DNA of 34,006 nt from Candidatus Zixiibacteriota bacterium. GTDB taxonomy: Bacteria; RBG-13-66-14; B26-G2; WVWN01. A program made the position numbers and the translations under genes. The DNA is taken from positions 76,109 through 110,114 of the forward strand of contig WVWN01000062.1 of the NCBI GenBank assembly GCA_011773985.1, given 5' to 3'. Under the pieces are notes generated by a model. It was not told where the DNA came from and searched no databases. It saw nothing but the letters and a program-made list of their open reading frames with translations. Shown piece by piece: positions 17,393-25,704 of the stretch. Every line of letters begins with the position of its first letter. Within the stretch, counting starts at the first letter, position 1.

Positions 17393-18600
17393 ATCGCCGG
17401 TTCGCCGTGAACGACCGCCGCCAACGTCGGCAGGGCGGCCGGCTTACGCCAACAAGAGCCGTAATCGAATATGATAATGCCGTCCACGGGCGCGTCGGCG
17501 AGGCCCGCGGCGATTGCCGCGGTGTACGACGCGTCGTGGTTGAAAGCGCCCACGCCCACATAAAGGCGGGCGTCGCCGCGACGTTCGCGAAGTCTCCGGG
17601 CGAGGCCCGCCAGCCTGGCGGCGTCTCCCCAGTACGTCATCGGGCACACTATGTCCACCAAACCTCCCTCGAGCCAACCGAGCCAGTCCTGGCCCACGTA
17701 GCGGTAGGCGTGCTCGGGGTCGGCCCAAAGCGCCGCGGAAAATTGCGTCTCCGCGTCCGCTACCTTAACCGCCTCCCGCGCCGCGGCCGCGACCCGGGTA
17801 ACGCGGGACGCCCGCCACTCGAGCCACTCCAGCGTGTGGAGGTCGAACCACCGTTCCGTAAGGCCCTCGTAGCCGACCGCGGGGCGGAAAACGTCCTCGC
17901 CGAGTTTGTGGTAGCCGAGGAGTATCGGGTCCTGGCCGCCCCTCTCCTGTAAGTACGCCGTACGCGCCTTTTTGCCGTAGCCGAAGCGATAGTTGGGGTA
18001 TCTGATGAAGTCGAGGTGTACGCCGTCGACGTCGTATTCGCGCGCGACCTCCGCGGCCACCGCGGCGAAGTAGTCGGCGAAGGCCGCTTCCGCGGGGTCG
18101 ACGTACCAACCCTCGGCGTCGGCGCGGGCCATCTCGCGCTTGCTGTAGCGCGTCATCCGCCGGCCGTCGCGGCCCACGGTAACCCATTCCGGGCGCCGGT
18201 GGGCGACGTGGTCCGCCATCGGCGGCATCTCGGGCCCGGGCCAGACGTAGGCGACGTTGAGCCACGCGTGCACTTCGATATCGAACAGCCTCGCGGCGGC
18301 GATGACTTCGGCGAGGGGGTCGAAGGTTTCGGCCTGCCCCTCGAGCTTGCGCGAACGGGGCTCCGTTGCCGATTTATAATAGGCGTCGCCGGCCCGCCGG
18401 ACCTGGACGAAGAGCGCGTCGACGTCGTAGGCCGCGGCGGTAGCCACCAATCGCTCGATCTCCCCTCGATTGTAGAGCGACTCGGTCGTTACCCACAGCG
18501 CGCGAACTTGCGCGCGCGGGTCGTCCGCGACCGCTGAAGCGGGCGCCGTTAATACGAGCAAGGCCAAGCCCAGGCCAATAAGATTTTTTTCTTTACCCAA
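17383..18600 (-). CDS. GHL10/DUF187-type glycoside hydrolase-like protein, exported
   Basis: 405 residues. A signal peptide (KNLIGLGLALLVLTAPASAVA) precedes a TIM-barrel protein with the family hallmarks RALWVTTESL, VQVRRAGDAYYKS, VHAWLNVAYVWPG, VDGVHLDFIRYPNYRFG and VCPMTYWGD. PF02638/GHL10 proteins are glycoside-hydrolase-like and are often linked to the cell envelope. The frame stays open 342 nt further upstream, but that part lies antisense to the DUF302 gene and is not needed. The start is TTG 18600, just before the signal peptide. A weak promoter (TTGCCC 18642-18637, 17 nt, TAATAC 18619-18614) would put the RNA start only a few nt before this codon, so the message may be nearly leaderless. 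It overlaps the SurA-like gene at its 3' end. Confidence 0.82.
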   Translation of the reverse strand: MGKEKNLIGLGLALLVLTAPASAVADDPRAQVRALWVTTESLYNRGEIERLVATAAAYDVDALFVQVRRAGDAYYKSATEPRSRKLEGQAETFDPLAEVIAAARLFDIEVHAWLNVAYVWPGPEMPPMADHVAHRRPEWVTVGRDGRRMTRYSKREMARADAEGWYVDPAEAAFADYFAAVAAEVAREYDVDGVHLDFIRYPNYRFGYGKKARTAYLQERGGQDPILLGYHKLGEDVFRPAVGYEGLTERWFDLHTLEWLEWRASRVTRVAAAAREAVKVADAETQFSAALWADPEHAYRYVGQDWLGWLEGGLVDIVCPMTYWGDAARLAGLARRLRERRGDARLYVGVGAFNHDASYTAAIAAGLADAPVDGIIIFDYGSCWRKPAALPTLAAVVHGEPAICE

Positions 18601-18684
18601 GGCTATATATTTAGTATTAATTAATTCGCCGCGAGGGGGCAAGTTAAAAATTAAGAGAGTGTCTCGTAGGAGGTCCGATGCTTT

Positions 18685-19071
18685 ATGAACTACTATTTCA
18701 ATAGAACGCTCGGCGTTCCCTTTGACGAGGCCGTCGAGGGGGCGCGCGCGGCGCTGGCGCAAGAGGGCTTCGGCGTCCTGACCGAAATTGACGTAAAAGC
18801 GACCCTCAAGAAGAAGCTCGGCGTCGACTTCCGGCCTTACAAGATATTGGGCGCCTGTCACCCTGAATCCGCGCACCGCGCGCTCGAGGCCGAGGACAAG
18901 ATCGGCCTTATGCTGCCGTGCAACGTCGTCGTCCAGGAGCACGCCCCGGGCGAGGTGGAGGTGTCGGCGATAGACCCGGTGGCGTCGATGGCCGCCGTCG
19001 ACAATCCGGCCTTACGAGATGTCGCGGAGGGCGTCCGCGCGAAGCTCAAGAACGTAATCGAAAAACTTTAA
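18685..19071 (+). CDS. DUF302-family protein
   Basis: 128 residues, with the DUF302 pattern from the start: NYYFNRTLGVPFDEAVEGAR, then EGFGVLTEIDVKATLKKKLG, YKILGACHPESAHRALEAED and LPCNVVVQEHAPGEVEVSAI. DUF302 is a small widespread domain, often dimeric, with suggested ties to heme, sulfur or redox functions but no settled activity; I assign none. The start ATG at 18685 is 10 nt behind GGAGGT (18669-18674). A nearer ATG at 18678 is out of frame and gives only 8 codons. The gene is divergent from the glycoside hydrolase gene and is followed after 35 nt by the ferritin-like gene, most likely in one transcript. Confidence 0.9.
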   Translation: MNYYFNRTLGVPFDEAVEGARAALAQEGFGVLTEIDVKATLKKKLGVDFRPYKILGACHPESAHRALEAEDKIGLMLPCNVVVQEHAPGEVEVSAIDPVASMAAVDNPALRDVAEGVRAKLKNVIEKL

Positions 19072-19106
19072 CGGGGTACGTTCAACGCCAAATAAGGAGG
19101 CGGGCG

Positions 19107-19409
19107 ATGCCTGAGTTCGGCAATCCATTTTCGGGGTTAAAGCACGACCGCAAGTTGACGGACGAGGAGCTGGTCCGGGCGATGCGGTTTTTGGTCGCCG
19201 CGGAGTACGAGGCGGTCCAGCTCTATATGCAGCTCGCCGAGTCTACGGACGACGAGCTCGCGCGAGCCGTGTTGACGGACGTCGCCGACGAGGAGCGCGT
19301 CCACGCCGGCGAATTCCTTCGCGTTTTAAAGGAGCTGGCGCCGGAAGAGGTGAAATTTTACGAAGAGGGGGCACAGGAAGTCGAGGAGATAATCGGGAAG
19401 TTGAAATAA
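19107..19409 (+). CDS. Small ferritin-like protein of the encapsulin-cargo (Flp) type
   Basis: 100 residues starting at ATG 19107 behind a strong AAGGAGG (6-nt spacing). It is a two-helix half-ferritin with iron ligands Glu33 in AAEYEAVQLY and Glu63/His66 in DEERVHAGEF. The pattern (LTDEELVRAMR, then LYMQLAESTDDELARAVL, then an LKELAPEEVK segment) matches, from memory, the ferritin-like domain fused to the N terminus of Pyrococcus-type encapsulins and their free-standing cargo homologues. Such proteins form dimers or decamers with a ferroxidase site at the interface and store or detoxify iron. Here the protein ends at IIGKLK with no fused shell and no encapsulin gene downstream, since 19410-19921 is non-coding. 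Partnership with the upstream DUF302 protein is suggested by operon structure only. Confidence 0.85.
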   Translation: MPEFGNPFSGLKHDRKLTDEELVRAMRFLVAAEYEAVQLYMQLAESTDDELARAVLTDVADEERVHAGEFLRVLKELAPEEVKFYEEGAQEVEEIIGKLK

Positions 19410-19616
19410 ACGTTGGGGACGTAGCAAGTTCTTAGCGCGCGGGCCGCGGAGCCTGGCCGACCGGACGCCCAAACGCGTACGTCGATCTGAACGCTCGCCG
19501 ACATTTTGCTGGCCGGCGGCCTAAGCGAAGGTAACTATGCTTATCCGCCGAAACGACGCATTTGATTTTTTTCCTTCGTAACTCGTTGCCGGAACGTACT
19601 TTACGAGGGAAATTTA

Positions 19617-19645
19617 TTGACCGGCGTTAGTAAGGATGTTATAAT
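19617..19645 (+). promoter_or_regulatory. Near-consensus sigma-70-type promoter far upstream of the S8 protease
   Basis: TTGACC (19617-19622), exactly 17 nt, TATAAT (19640-19645). The predicted RNA starts near 19652, 270 nt before the next start codon, so it makes either a long leader or a separate small RNA. Confidence 0.65.
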
Positions 19646-19811
19646 TAAATGATGTAAAGGACTCAAATTTTTAATCTTAACAAAATAGCAAAATAATTTC
19701 GTTTTTTTTGAAACACGATCGCAAGGCGTTTTCGCCGCGGGGCGGGTCTAAGCGCGGCCGGGGTTTCCAAATGCGGCGACGAGTTTGGTCTATACGTACC
19801 GACGTCCGCCC

Positions 19812-19839
19812 TTGCTTTATGTTTTAAATAAGATAAAAT
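19812..19839 (+). promoter_or_regulatory. Proximal promoter candidate of the S8 protease gene
   Basis: TTGCTT (19812-19817), 16 nt, TAAAAT (19834-19839), in an AT-rich stretch 80 nt before the start codon. Confidence 0.4.
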
Positions 19840-19854
19840 ATAAGAACGCCGAAA

Positions 19855-19881
19855 ACGCAGCCCTACCGGTTATGGCTGCGT
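19855..19881 (+). promoter_or_regulatory. Stem-loop in the leader of the S8 protease gene
   Basis: Perfect 8-bp stem ACGCAGCC (19855-19862) and GGCTGCGT (19874-19881) with an 11-nt loop. No T tract follows, so it is not an ordinary terminator; it could stabilise or regulate the message. Confidence 0.5.
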
Positions 19882-19921
19882 AAAGATAATTTAACGTTCG
19901 TTTGCGAATGAGGTTATCAAG

Positions 19922-21958
19922 ATGAGAATGAATACGGCAACGTCGGCCGCGGTAGTCACGTTCTTAGCCTTAGCGCCCGTTGTGGGCGCCGCGGCCGAAA
20001 TCTCGCCTGCGCTCGTACGGCACCTGGCGACGGCCGGCGCGGACGAATTCGTGCCGGTGACGTTCGCGCTCGACGGCGGCTTGGCGCCGGAAGCGCTCGA
20101 GGCGATGACTCAGGGTCTGGATAAAGCATCGGCGCGCGAGTTAGTTCGGAGCATAGCGAAAGAACGCGCCGCGCGAAGCCAAGCGGAGCTTTTGGCGGTC
20201 CTCAGGGATGCCGGAAGCCGCGACCTTGTCCGCGACGTTAGGCCGCTTTGGGCGGTCAACGTCGTGGCCGCCAAGGTGCGGGCGTCTTTCCTCACCGCCC
20301 TCGCCGCCGTCGACGGCGTGCGGCGCGTAAACCTCGACGCGGAATACCCCGTAACTTGCGGCCTCGCTTGGGGTGTAGCCAAGGTTGCCGCGGACCGTGT
20401 TTGGGATGAGCTGAAGATTACCGGCGCGGGTGTCGTCGTAGCCGTGACGGACACGGGCGTCGATTACGAGCACACCGACCTGCGCGAACGCGACTGGGTC
20501 AACGAAGGCGAGATCCCGGAAAACGGCATCGACGACGACGGAAACGGGTATATCGACGATTATCACGGTTGGAACACCTATAACGATACGAAAGAGACGC
20601 GGGGCGGCCCCAGCGGCCACGGCAGCCACTGCGCGGGTACGGTGTGCGGCGACGGGTCGGCCGGGACGCAAACGGGCGTCGCACCCGGCGCGTTGGTAAT
20701 GCCGGTGCAAGTATTGTCCGACCGGGGTAGCGGCACCGAGTCCGGCGTTTGGGAAGGTATGCAGTACGCCTTCGATAACGGCGCCGACGTAACCAGTATG
20801 TCGCTGGGGTGGAAGCAGTACTGGAATCCGGATCGGGCGCGGTGGCGGACGTTATGCGAGACCCTCATCGCCGGCGGTATGGTTTATTCGATCGCCGCCG
20901 GGAATGAGCGAAGAGACAGCCGCTTACCGGCCCCCTTGAATATACGGACGCCGGGCGACGTGCCTGGCGTCATTTCCGTGGGTGCTACGACCCAGAACGA
21001 CGTTTACGCGTACTTCTCTTCCTTCGGGCCGACCACGTGGCAGAGCGTCGCCCCCTGGAACGATTACCCCTACCCGCCGGGCCTTGTCAAACCCGACGTC
21101 TGCGCACCCGGTTACCAGATAACGTCGGTGCGTGGCATAACGGGTGGGTACACGGTCATGAGCGGCACGTCCATGGCTACTCCTCACGTAGCGGGCCTTG
21201 CCGCCCTTATCCTCGAAGTTGACCCCGAGCTTACCAACGCCGAGGTGCGGAATTGGATGGAGAATTATGCCCTCGACCTCGGCGAAACGGGTAAAGATAA
21301 CGATTACGGCTCCGGGCGGATCCGCTGTTACGAGACGATTTCCGCGATGCAGGCGACGCCGGTGACGTTGAAATACTTTGCGGCCGAGGCCGCGAAGGAA
21401 GGCGTCCGCGTGCGGTGGGCGACCGCGTCCGAGAAGATGCTCGCGGGCTTCAACCTCTACCGGCGGCGCGTACGCGAGAACGGAAACTCGGCCGCGAGCG
21501 TCGACTCGGCGCATACGTACGCCAAGTTGAACCGCCACCTAATGCAAGGAAAGAGCCCCTATACCTATAACGACTGGGACGCCGCCGCGGGCTCCCGCTA
21601 CGAGTATTTGCTCGAGGCCGTGGACGCAACGGGGCATACCTATAAGTACGGGCCGGTTTTGGTGCGCGCGGGCGGCAAAACGTTGCCCGTCGCTTGCTGG
21701 CTCGCGCAGAGCGTACCCAACCCCGCGCGCGGACGAGCGCTCATCAAGTTCGGCGTTGCCGAAGGTTTTGGCGGCCGGGCCGTTATCGAGGTATACGATC
21801 TGAGCGGCCGGCGGCTCCGAACGCCGGTGGACGGGCAATACGGCGCGGGCGTTTACGAAGTTGAGCTTGACACCTCGACGCTCGCCCCCGGCATCTACGT
21901 TTACCGGATGTCCGCCGGGCCGTTCAAGGCCGCGAAGCGGATGGTCGTGGCGCGTTAG
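19922..21958 (+). CDS. Secreted S8 (subtilisin-like) serine protease with FnIII-like and C-terminal sorting domains
   Basis: 678 residues. A signal peptide (TSAAVVTFLALAPVVGAAAE) is followed by an I9-like propeptide region (to about 150). The peptidase S8 domain has an intact catalytic triad: Asp177 in VTDTGVDYEH, His233 in GHGSHCAGTV and Ser417 in GTSMATPHVAG, with oxyanion Asn328 in AAGNE. The insert NGIDDDGNGYIDD looks like a calcium-binding loop. After residue ~480 come a FnIII-like domain (AGFNLYRRR, KLNRHLMQGKSPYTYND) and a terminal domain with SVPNPARG, VYDLSGRRL and APGIYVYR. This is the same tail as on the M1 peptidase at 360-2573. ATG 19922 has GAGG 8 nt upstream; ATG 19928 is an alternative. 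It is probably an extracellular or surface-anchored protease. Confidence 0.93.
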   Translation: MRMNTATSAAVVTFLALAPVVGAAAEISPALVRHLATAGADEFVPVTFALDGGLAPEALEAMTQGLDKASARELVRSIAKERAARSQAELLAVLRDAGSRDLVRDVRPLWAVNVVAAKVRASFLTALAAVDGVRRVNLDAEYPVTCGLAWGVAKVAADRVWDELKITGAGVVVAVTDTGVDYEHTDLRERDWVNEGEIPENGIDDDGNGYIDDYHGWNTYNDTKETRGGPSGHGSHCAGTVCGDGSAGTQTGVAPGALVMPVQVLSDRGSGTESGVWEGMQYAFDNGADVTSMSLGWKQYWNPDRARWRTLCETLIAGGMVYSIAAGNERRDSRLPAPLNIRTPGDVPGVISVGATTQNDVYAYFSSFGPTTWQSVAPWNDYPYPPGLVKPDVCAPGYQITSVRGITGGYTVMSGTSMATPHVAGLAALILEVDPELTNAEVRNWMENYALDLGETGKDNDYGSGRIRCYETISAMQATPVTLKYFAAEAAKEGVRVRWATASEKMLAGFNLYRRRVRENGNSAASVDSAHTYAKLNRHLMQGKSPYTYNDWDAAAGSRYEYLLEAVDATGHTYKYGPVLVRAGGKTLPVACWLAQSVPNPARGRALIKFGVAEGFGGRAVIEVYDLSGRRLRTPVDGQYGAGVYEVELDTSTLAPGIYVYRMSAGPFKAAKRMVVAR

Positions 21959-22025
21959 ACGTTCGCCGTCCGTTCGAAGGCGTTTTGCCTTAAAAACTGG
22001 AAGCGGGTAACCGGTCCAGTTGACG

Positions 22026-22047
22026 TACCGGCCGTAACTGGCCGGTA
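22026..22047 (+). promoter_or_regulatory. Perfect inverted repeat upstream of htrA, possible operator
   Basis: TACCGGCC (22026-22033), 6 nt, GGCCGGTA (22040-22047), directly after a TTGACG -35-like hexamer (22020-22025). No good -10 box is seen at the usual distance, so promoter and operator status is tentative. It lacks a T tract and is not CIRCE. Confidence 0.45.
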
Positions 22048-22093
22048 TGGCATAAGGAACAAGGTTGGTATTTATCGGTCCTGGAGGTCCGTT

Positions 22094-23569
22094 ATGGGAT
22101 TTAAATTAAAAACCAAAGCAGCCCTCTTGGCGGTGGCGGTTTCGTGTTTCCTCGCGGGCGCGATCGTCACCGGGACTTTAGATCTAACGCCTTGGGGTAG
22201 GGCCGCGCCTCAAACGTCCGGCGACCTCGAGGCCTTGCGGCGCATCGGCCAGGGGTTTTCCGGCGTCGTTAAGCAAGTTTCGCCGTCGGTGGTTAACGTA
22301 CAAGTCTCCCAAGCCGTTAAAATGCCGCATCCCCCGTTCGGCGAATCGCCCTTCGACTTCTTCGGCGAGGGCCCGTTAGGAAGGTTCTTCGAATGGCCCG
22401 AAGGCGAGGATTATCTCCGGCAAGGTGCCGGCTCGGGCGTCATCGTGAGCAAGGACGGCTACATCCTCACGAATAACCACGTCATCGAGGGTGCCGATGA
22501 AATAACGGTTACGACGAACAAAGGTGAGGAACACGAAGCCGACGTCGTGGGAACGGACCCCCGCACCGACCTTGCCGTAATAAAGGTCAAGGGTAAGGAC
22601 CTCCCGGCGGCGAAGCTGGGGGACTCCGAACGGATCGAGGTCGGCGAGTGGGTACTTGCCGTGGGGAACCCGTTCCAACTTGAGAATACGGTGACCGCGG
22701 GCATTATTTCCGCGCGCGGCCGGTCGAACGTGGGCCTAGCCGACTACGAGGACTTCATCCAAACCGACGCCGCCATTAATCCCGGGAATTCCGGCGGGCC
22801 GTTGGTGAACCTCGACGGCGAAGTTATCGGCATAAACACCGCGATCGCAACCCGCACCGGCGGCTTCATGGGTGTCGGTTTCGCCATCCCCATAAACATG
22901 GCGAAGCAGATAATGGAGCAACTCATCAAGACGGGTAAGGTCACGCGCGGCTGGCTGGGCATTTACATTCAACCGATAACGCCCGAGCTCATGAACCAAT
23001 TTAAGCTCAAGTCGACGGAGGGCGCGCTCGTGGCGGACGTGAACGAGGACGGGCCCGCCGAGAAGGCCGGGATGAGGCGGGGCGACGTTATCGTCGCGTA
23101 CCGGGGCGAGAAAATTAAGGACCCCAACAATTTACGCAACCTGGTCGCCGCGACGGACGTCGGGACCTTGGCCGACGTTAAGCTAGTCCGCGACGGCAAG
23201 GAAAGAACTTTGCGCGTCAAGATAGGCGAGTTGCCCGAGGAAGTGGCGGCCATAGGGCGCCCGTCGGGCCGGGACCTCGAGAAGGACCTCGGCTTCAACG
23301 TGGGTAATCTCACGCCCTCCCTCCGGCGCAAGCTGGGGTTGCCCGAGGACCAGGAGGGCGTCGTGGTCGGCAGCATAAGGCAGGCGAGCGACGCTTACCA
23401 GAACGGCCTCCGTAAGGGCGACGTCATCGTCGAAGTTAATAGGGAGGCCGTCTCCGACGTGGGCGACTTCAACCGGGCGGTGTCGGATATTTCCGTGGGT
23501 GACCAAGTCTTGCTCGTGGTCATAACGGAGGGCCACACGCGGTACGTGACCTTCGAGTTGGGAAAATAG
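22094..23569 (+). CDS. htrA: HtrA/Deg-family serine protease with two PDZ domains
   Basis: 491 residues. An N-terminal membrane anchor or signal ([18 protein letters not shown]) precedes a trypsin-like domain with a complete triad: His129 in [10 protein letters not shown], Asp159 in RTDLAVIKV and Ser233 in [11 protein letters not shown]. Two PDZ domains follow (about 275-365 with [10 protein letters not shown] and [17 protein letters not shown]; about 395-485 with [13 protein letters not shown]). This is the full DegP/DegQ/DegS layout with two PDZs, so it is a periplasmic quality-control protease that degrades or refolds damaged envelope proteins. ATG 22094 has GGAGGT 5 nt before it. It opens a six-gene operon with dnaJ six nt downstream and a perfect inverted repeat upstream, suggesting stress-responsive control. 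Confidence 0.95.
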   Translation: MGFKLKTKAALLAVAVSCFLAGAIVTGTLDLTPWGRAAPQTSGDLEALRRIGQGFSGVVKQVSPSVVNVQVSQAVKMPHPPFGESPFDFFGEGPLGRFFEWPEGEDYLRQGAGSGVIVSKDGYILTNNHVIEGADEITVTTNKGEEHEADVVGTDPRTDLAVIKVKGKDLPAAKLGDSERIEVGEWVLAVGNPFQLENTVTAGIISARGRSNVGLADYEDFIQTDAAINPGNSGGPLVNLDGEVIGINTAIATRTGGFMGVGFAIPINMAKQIMEQLIKTGKVTRGWLGIYIQPITPELMNQFKLKSTEGALVADVNEDGPAEKAGMRRGDVIVAYRGEKIKDPNNLRNLVAATDVGTLADVKLVRDGKERTLRVKIGELPEEVAAIGRPSGRDLEKDLGFNVGNLTPSLRRKLGLPEDQEGVVVGSIRQASDAYQNGLRKGDVIVEVNREAVSDVGDFNRAVSDISVGDQVLLVVITEGHTRYVTFELGK

Positions 23570-23575
23570 ACGCCT

Positions 23576-24661
23576 ATGGCCTCGCGGACCAAACGCGACT
23601 ATTACGAGGTTTTGGGCGTTTCCCCAGGCGCGCCGCTCGACGAGATAAAGAAAGCCTATCGCCGGTTGGCGTTGCAATATCACCCCGACCGCAACCCGTC
23701 GCCCGACGCGTCCGAGAGGTTCAAGGAAGCTTCCGAAGCCTTCGAGGTCCTCGCCGACGGCGAAAGGCGCCGCATCTACGACGCGTACGGCCACGAAGGC
23801 CTGCAAGGCCGCGGGTACGGCGGCATCACCGATCTCGACGAAGTATTCGAACATTTTTTCTCCGCGGGTGGCATCTTCGGCGATCTGTTATCGGACCTTT
23901 TCGGGACGGGCGCCGCGCGCCGGCGGCGTAGGCCGCGGCGCGGTCCCGATATCCTCGCTCGGGTAAAGCTCCAGTTCGAAGAGGCCGCCCGCGGCGCCGA
24001 ACGCGAGGTAGAGGTCGAGAGGTTGCGGACGTGCGGCGACTGCGACGGCACGGGCGGCGTCGGGGGCGCCGCGCCGAAAGTCTGCCCCGTGTGCCACGGC
24101 GCGGGAGAAATAATCCAGCGGCACGGCTTCTTCAGCGTGAGTACGCCCTGCCCCCGTTGTCAAGGCGGGGGCGAAGTAGTTGGCGAGCCGTGCGATAAGT
24201 GCGGGGGCCGCGGCGTTCGGCTGGAGCGGCGCCCGATAAGCGTCAACGTACCGGCGGGCGTGGCGGACGGGATGCGCGTTCGCCTCGTCGGCGAGGGAGA
24301 GAGCGGCCGTTACGGCGGCCCGCCCGGAGACCTCTACGTCGAGGTTCGCGTTAAACCGCACAAAATGTTTGGCCGCGAGCGCGACGACGTACTGTACGAG
24401 CTAGACGTTTCGCCCGCGCGCGCGGCTTTGGGGGGCAACATCGTCGTACCCACGCTTCGGGGCGAGGAAAGGATAAAGGTCCCCGCCGGCAGCCAGCACG
24501 GCGACGTCGTTAAAATAAAAGGGGCTGGTTTGCCCCGGCCCGGCACCGACGTGGTTGGCGACCAATTAGTTACGTTGCGCGTGAGGGTCCCGAAAAGGTT
24601 GAGAAAAAAGGCCAAGAGAGTCTACGAGGAACTTCTGGAGTTGGAAGGCGAGGCGCAGTGA
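23576..24661 (+). CDS. dnaJ: DnaJ co-chaperone (type I, with zinc finger)
   Basis: 361 residues. The J domain with HPD at 36-38 (QYHPDRNPS) is followed by a short Gly/Phe-type linker ([14 protein letters not shown]), an arginine-rich segment, the cysteine-rich domain with four CxxCxGxG repeats at 153-213 ([32 protein letters not shown]) and the C-terminal substrate-binding domain ([26 protein letters not shown]). It is a cytoplasmic Hsp40 that presents substrates to DnaK and stimulates its ATPase. No dnaK or grpE lies in the window, so this may be a second or relocated copy. The gene starts 6 nt after htrA with no strong Shine-Dalgarno and overlaps the next gene by 4 bp. The bias of the linker toward Arg is unusual. 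Confidence 0.96.
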   Translation: MASRTKRDYYEVLGVSPGAPLDEIKKAYRRLALQYHPDRNPSPDASERFKEASEAFEVLADGERRRIYDAYGHEGLQGRGYGGITDLDEVFEHFFSAGGIFGDLLSDLFGTGAARRRRRPRRGPDILARVKLQFEEAARGAEREVEVERLRTCGDCDGTGGVGGAAPKVCPVCHGAGEIIQRHGFFSVSTPCPRCQGGGEVVGEPCDKCGGRGVRLERRPISVNVPAGVADGMRVRLVGEGESGRYGGPPGDLYVEVRVKPHKMFGRERDDVLYELDVSPARAALGGNIVVPTLRGEERIKVPAGSQHGDVVKIKGAGLPRPGTDVVGDQLVTLRVRVPKRLRKKAKRVYEELLELEGEAQ

Positions 24662-25683
24662 GGGAAATATTTTTTTCGACGGTGGCGGCGGCGGCCGTCG
24701 CTTTTTTAGTCGTTATGCCGTCGGCGTGCGGAGAGAAGGAGGACCCCGCGGCCGTGCTGAAGACCCGCGCGGAGGCCCGCTACGCCGAGGGCAAGTACGA
24801 CGACGCGGTACGTTTGTACGACAAGTTATCGGTCGATTACCCCGCTTACGCGGCCGCCGAGAAGGTCCGCGACGCGCGCAAGCGGGCCGAGGCCAAGGGC
24901 CTTTTCGAGGTTGCCCGTAAGCTGGCGCGGTCCGGTCGCGACGAGGAGGCGGAGGAGGCCCTTCGAGACGCATTGGCGCTTGCCCCGGACGACGCAGACG
25001 TCAACTACGGCGTCGGGTGGGTTTACATCGAAACGGCTTTACGATATCGGAGCCGAGCGCAAGCCACCAAAGGTCCGGCGCGCGGCAATTATATGGCGTT
25101 CGCGGACGCGTCCGCGGACCTCGCGCGCGAGCGTTTCGAACGGAGCGTTAAGTTAAGCCCCGAGCATTGGGCCGGTTATCGCGGCATGGCGGTCTACCAC
25201 CTTTACCGCGGCGAATACGACGAGGCGTTGGAAGCGCTCGCCGACGCCCAAAAATATTCCAAAAAACCAGAAGACGACGTCGCGGTTGAGAGACTTCGCG
25301 TCCAGGTATACGTCGACCAGAAAAAGTTCGCCCAAGCCAAGGAGGTTATAGACCGGCTCGTAGAAAAATATCCGGAAAGGGGCGAGACTTATTCGGCACT
25401 TGCCGAGTATTACATTGGCGCGTATTACGTCTCGCGGCGGGAGTCGGACGTCGACGAGGCGATCAAAGCCTTGGAGGTCGGCGTTACAAAAAAATTCGAA
25501 GACCGCGCAACGAGGAACGGGGCGTATTCGTTGCTTTCGCGGCTACGGCTGAGCAAAGGAGACTACGACGGCGCCTTGTCGGCGGCCAAGGCCGCGCTCG
25601 CAGACGACCCGTTCAACGACCTGTTCGCCGAACAATATGCCGCCGCGTGGCAAAGGGTAAAGTCGACCGAAAGAAGGCGATAG
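24658..25683 (+). CDS. TPR-repeat lipoprotein or secreted protein
   Basis: 341 residues from a GTG start overlapping the dnaJ stop in the string GTGA. The N terminus is a hydrophobic export signal ending [11 protein letters not shown]; Cys24 is a likely lipid-attachment site, although Pro at -3 is not ideal for a lipobox. The rest is tetratricopeptide repeats, for example [18 protein letters not shown], then [35 protein letters not shown] and [19 protein letters not shown] proteins act as scaffolds in envelope complexes. The specific partner is unknown; co-expression with HtrA, DnaJ and a TolB-like protein points to envelope maintenance. GAEAx-type repeats and length are consistent with an FCB-type periplasmic TPR lipoprotein. 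Confidence 0.8.
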   Translation: MREIFFSTVAAAAVAFLVVMPSACGEKEDPAAVLKTRAEARYAEGKYDDAVRLYDKLSVDYPAYAAAEKVRDARKRAEAKGLFEVARKLARSGRDEEAEEALRDALALAPDDADVNYGVGWVYIETALRYRSRAQATKGPARGNYMAFADASADLARERFERSVKLSPEHWAGYRGMAVYHLYRGEYDEALEALADAQKYSKKPEDDVAVERLRVQVYVDQKKFAQAKEVIDRLVEKYPERGETYSALAEYYIGAYYVSRRESDVDEAIKALEVGVTKKFEDRATRNGAYSLLSRLRLSKGDYDGALSAAKAALADDPFNDLFAEQYAAAWQRVKSTERRR

Positions 25684-25704
25684 TTCGAATTCGCAGGAGG
25701 GCCC

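Larger units (their letters stand above)
19410..19921. other. 512-bp gene-free region with regulatory signals
   Basis: I see no credible gene here. The left part (19410-19560) has mixed composition without signals. From about 19620 to 19720 it is strikingly AT-rich for this genome and begins with a near-consensus promoter. Further right are a second promoter candidate (19812-19839) and a hairpin (19855-19881), both before the S8 protease. A possible 18-codon ORF (19771-19827) lacks a Shine-Dalgarno and is not called. Confidence 0.6.

Noticed and set aside
18601-18942. Upstream extension of the glycoside-hydrolase frame to 18942
   Set aside because: It is antisense to the DUF302 gene, has no Shine-Dalgarno, and the signal peptide begins right after TTG 18600.
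18918-19106. N-terminal extension of the ferritin-like frame into the DUF302 gene
   Set aside because: ATG 19107 has AAGGAGG at ideal distance and the extension is out of frame with the well-supported DUF302 protein.
19771-19827. 18-codon ORF before the S8 protease
   Set aside because: It has no Shine-Dalgarno and no biased codon run, and it overlaps the proximal promoter candidate.
22026-22047. CIRCE element upstream of htrA
   Set aside because: CIRCE is TTAGCACTC-N9-GAGTGCTAA; the arms here are different in sequence and length.
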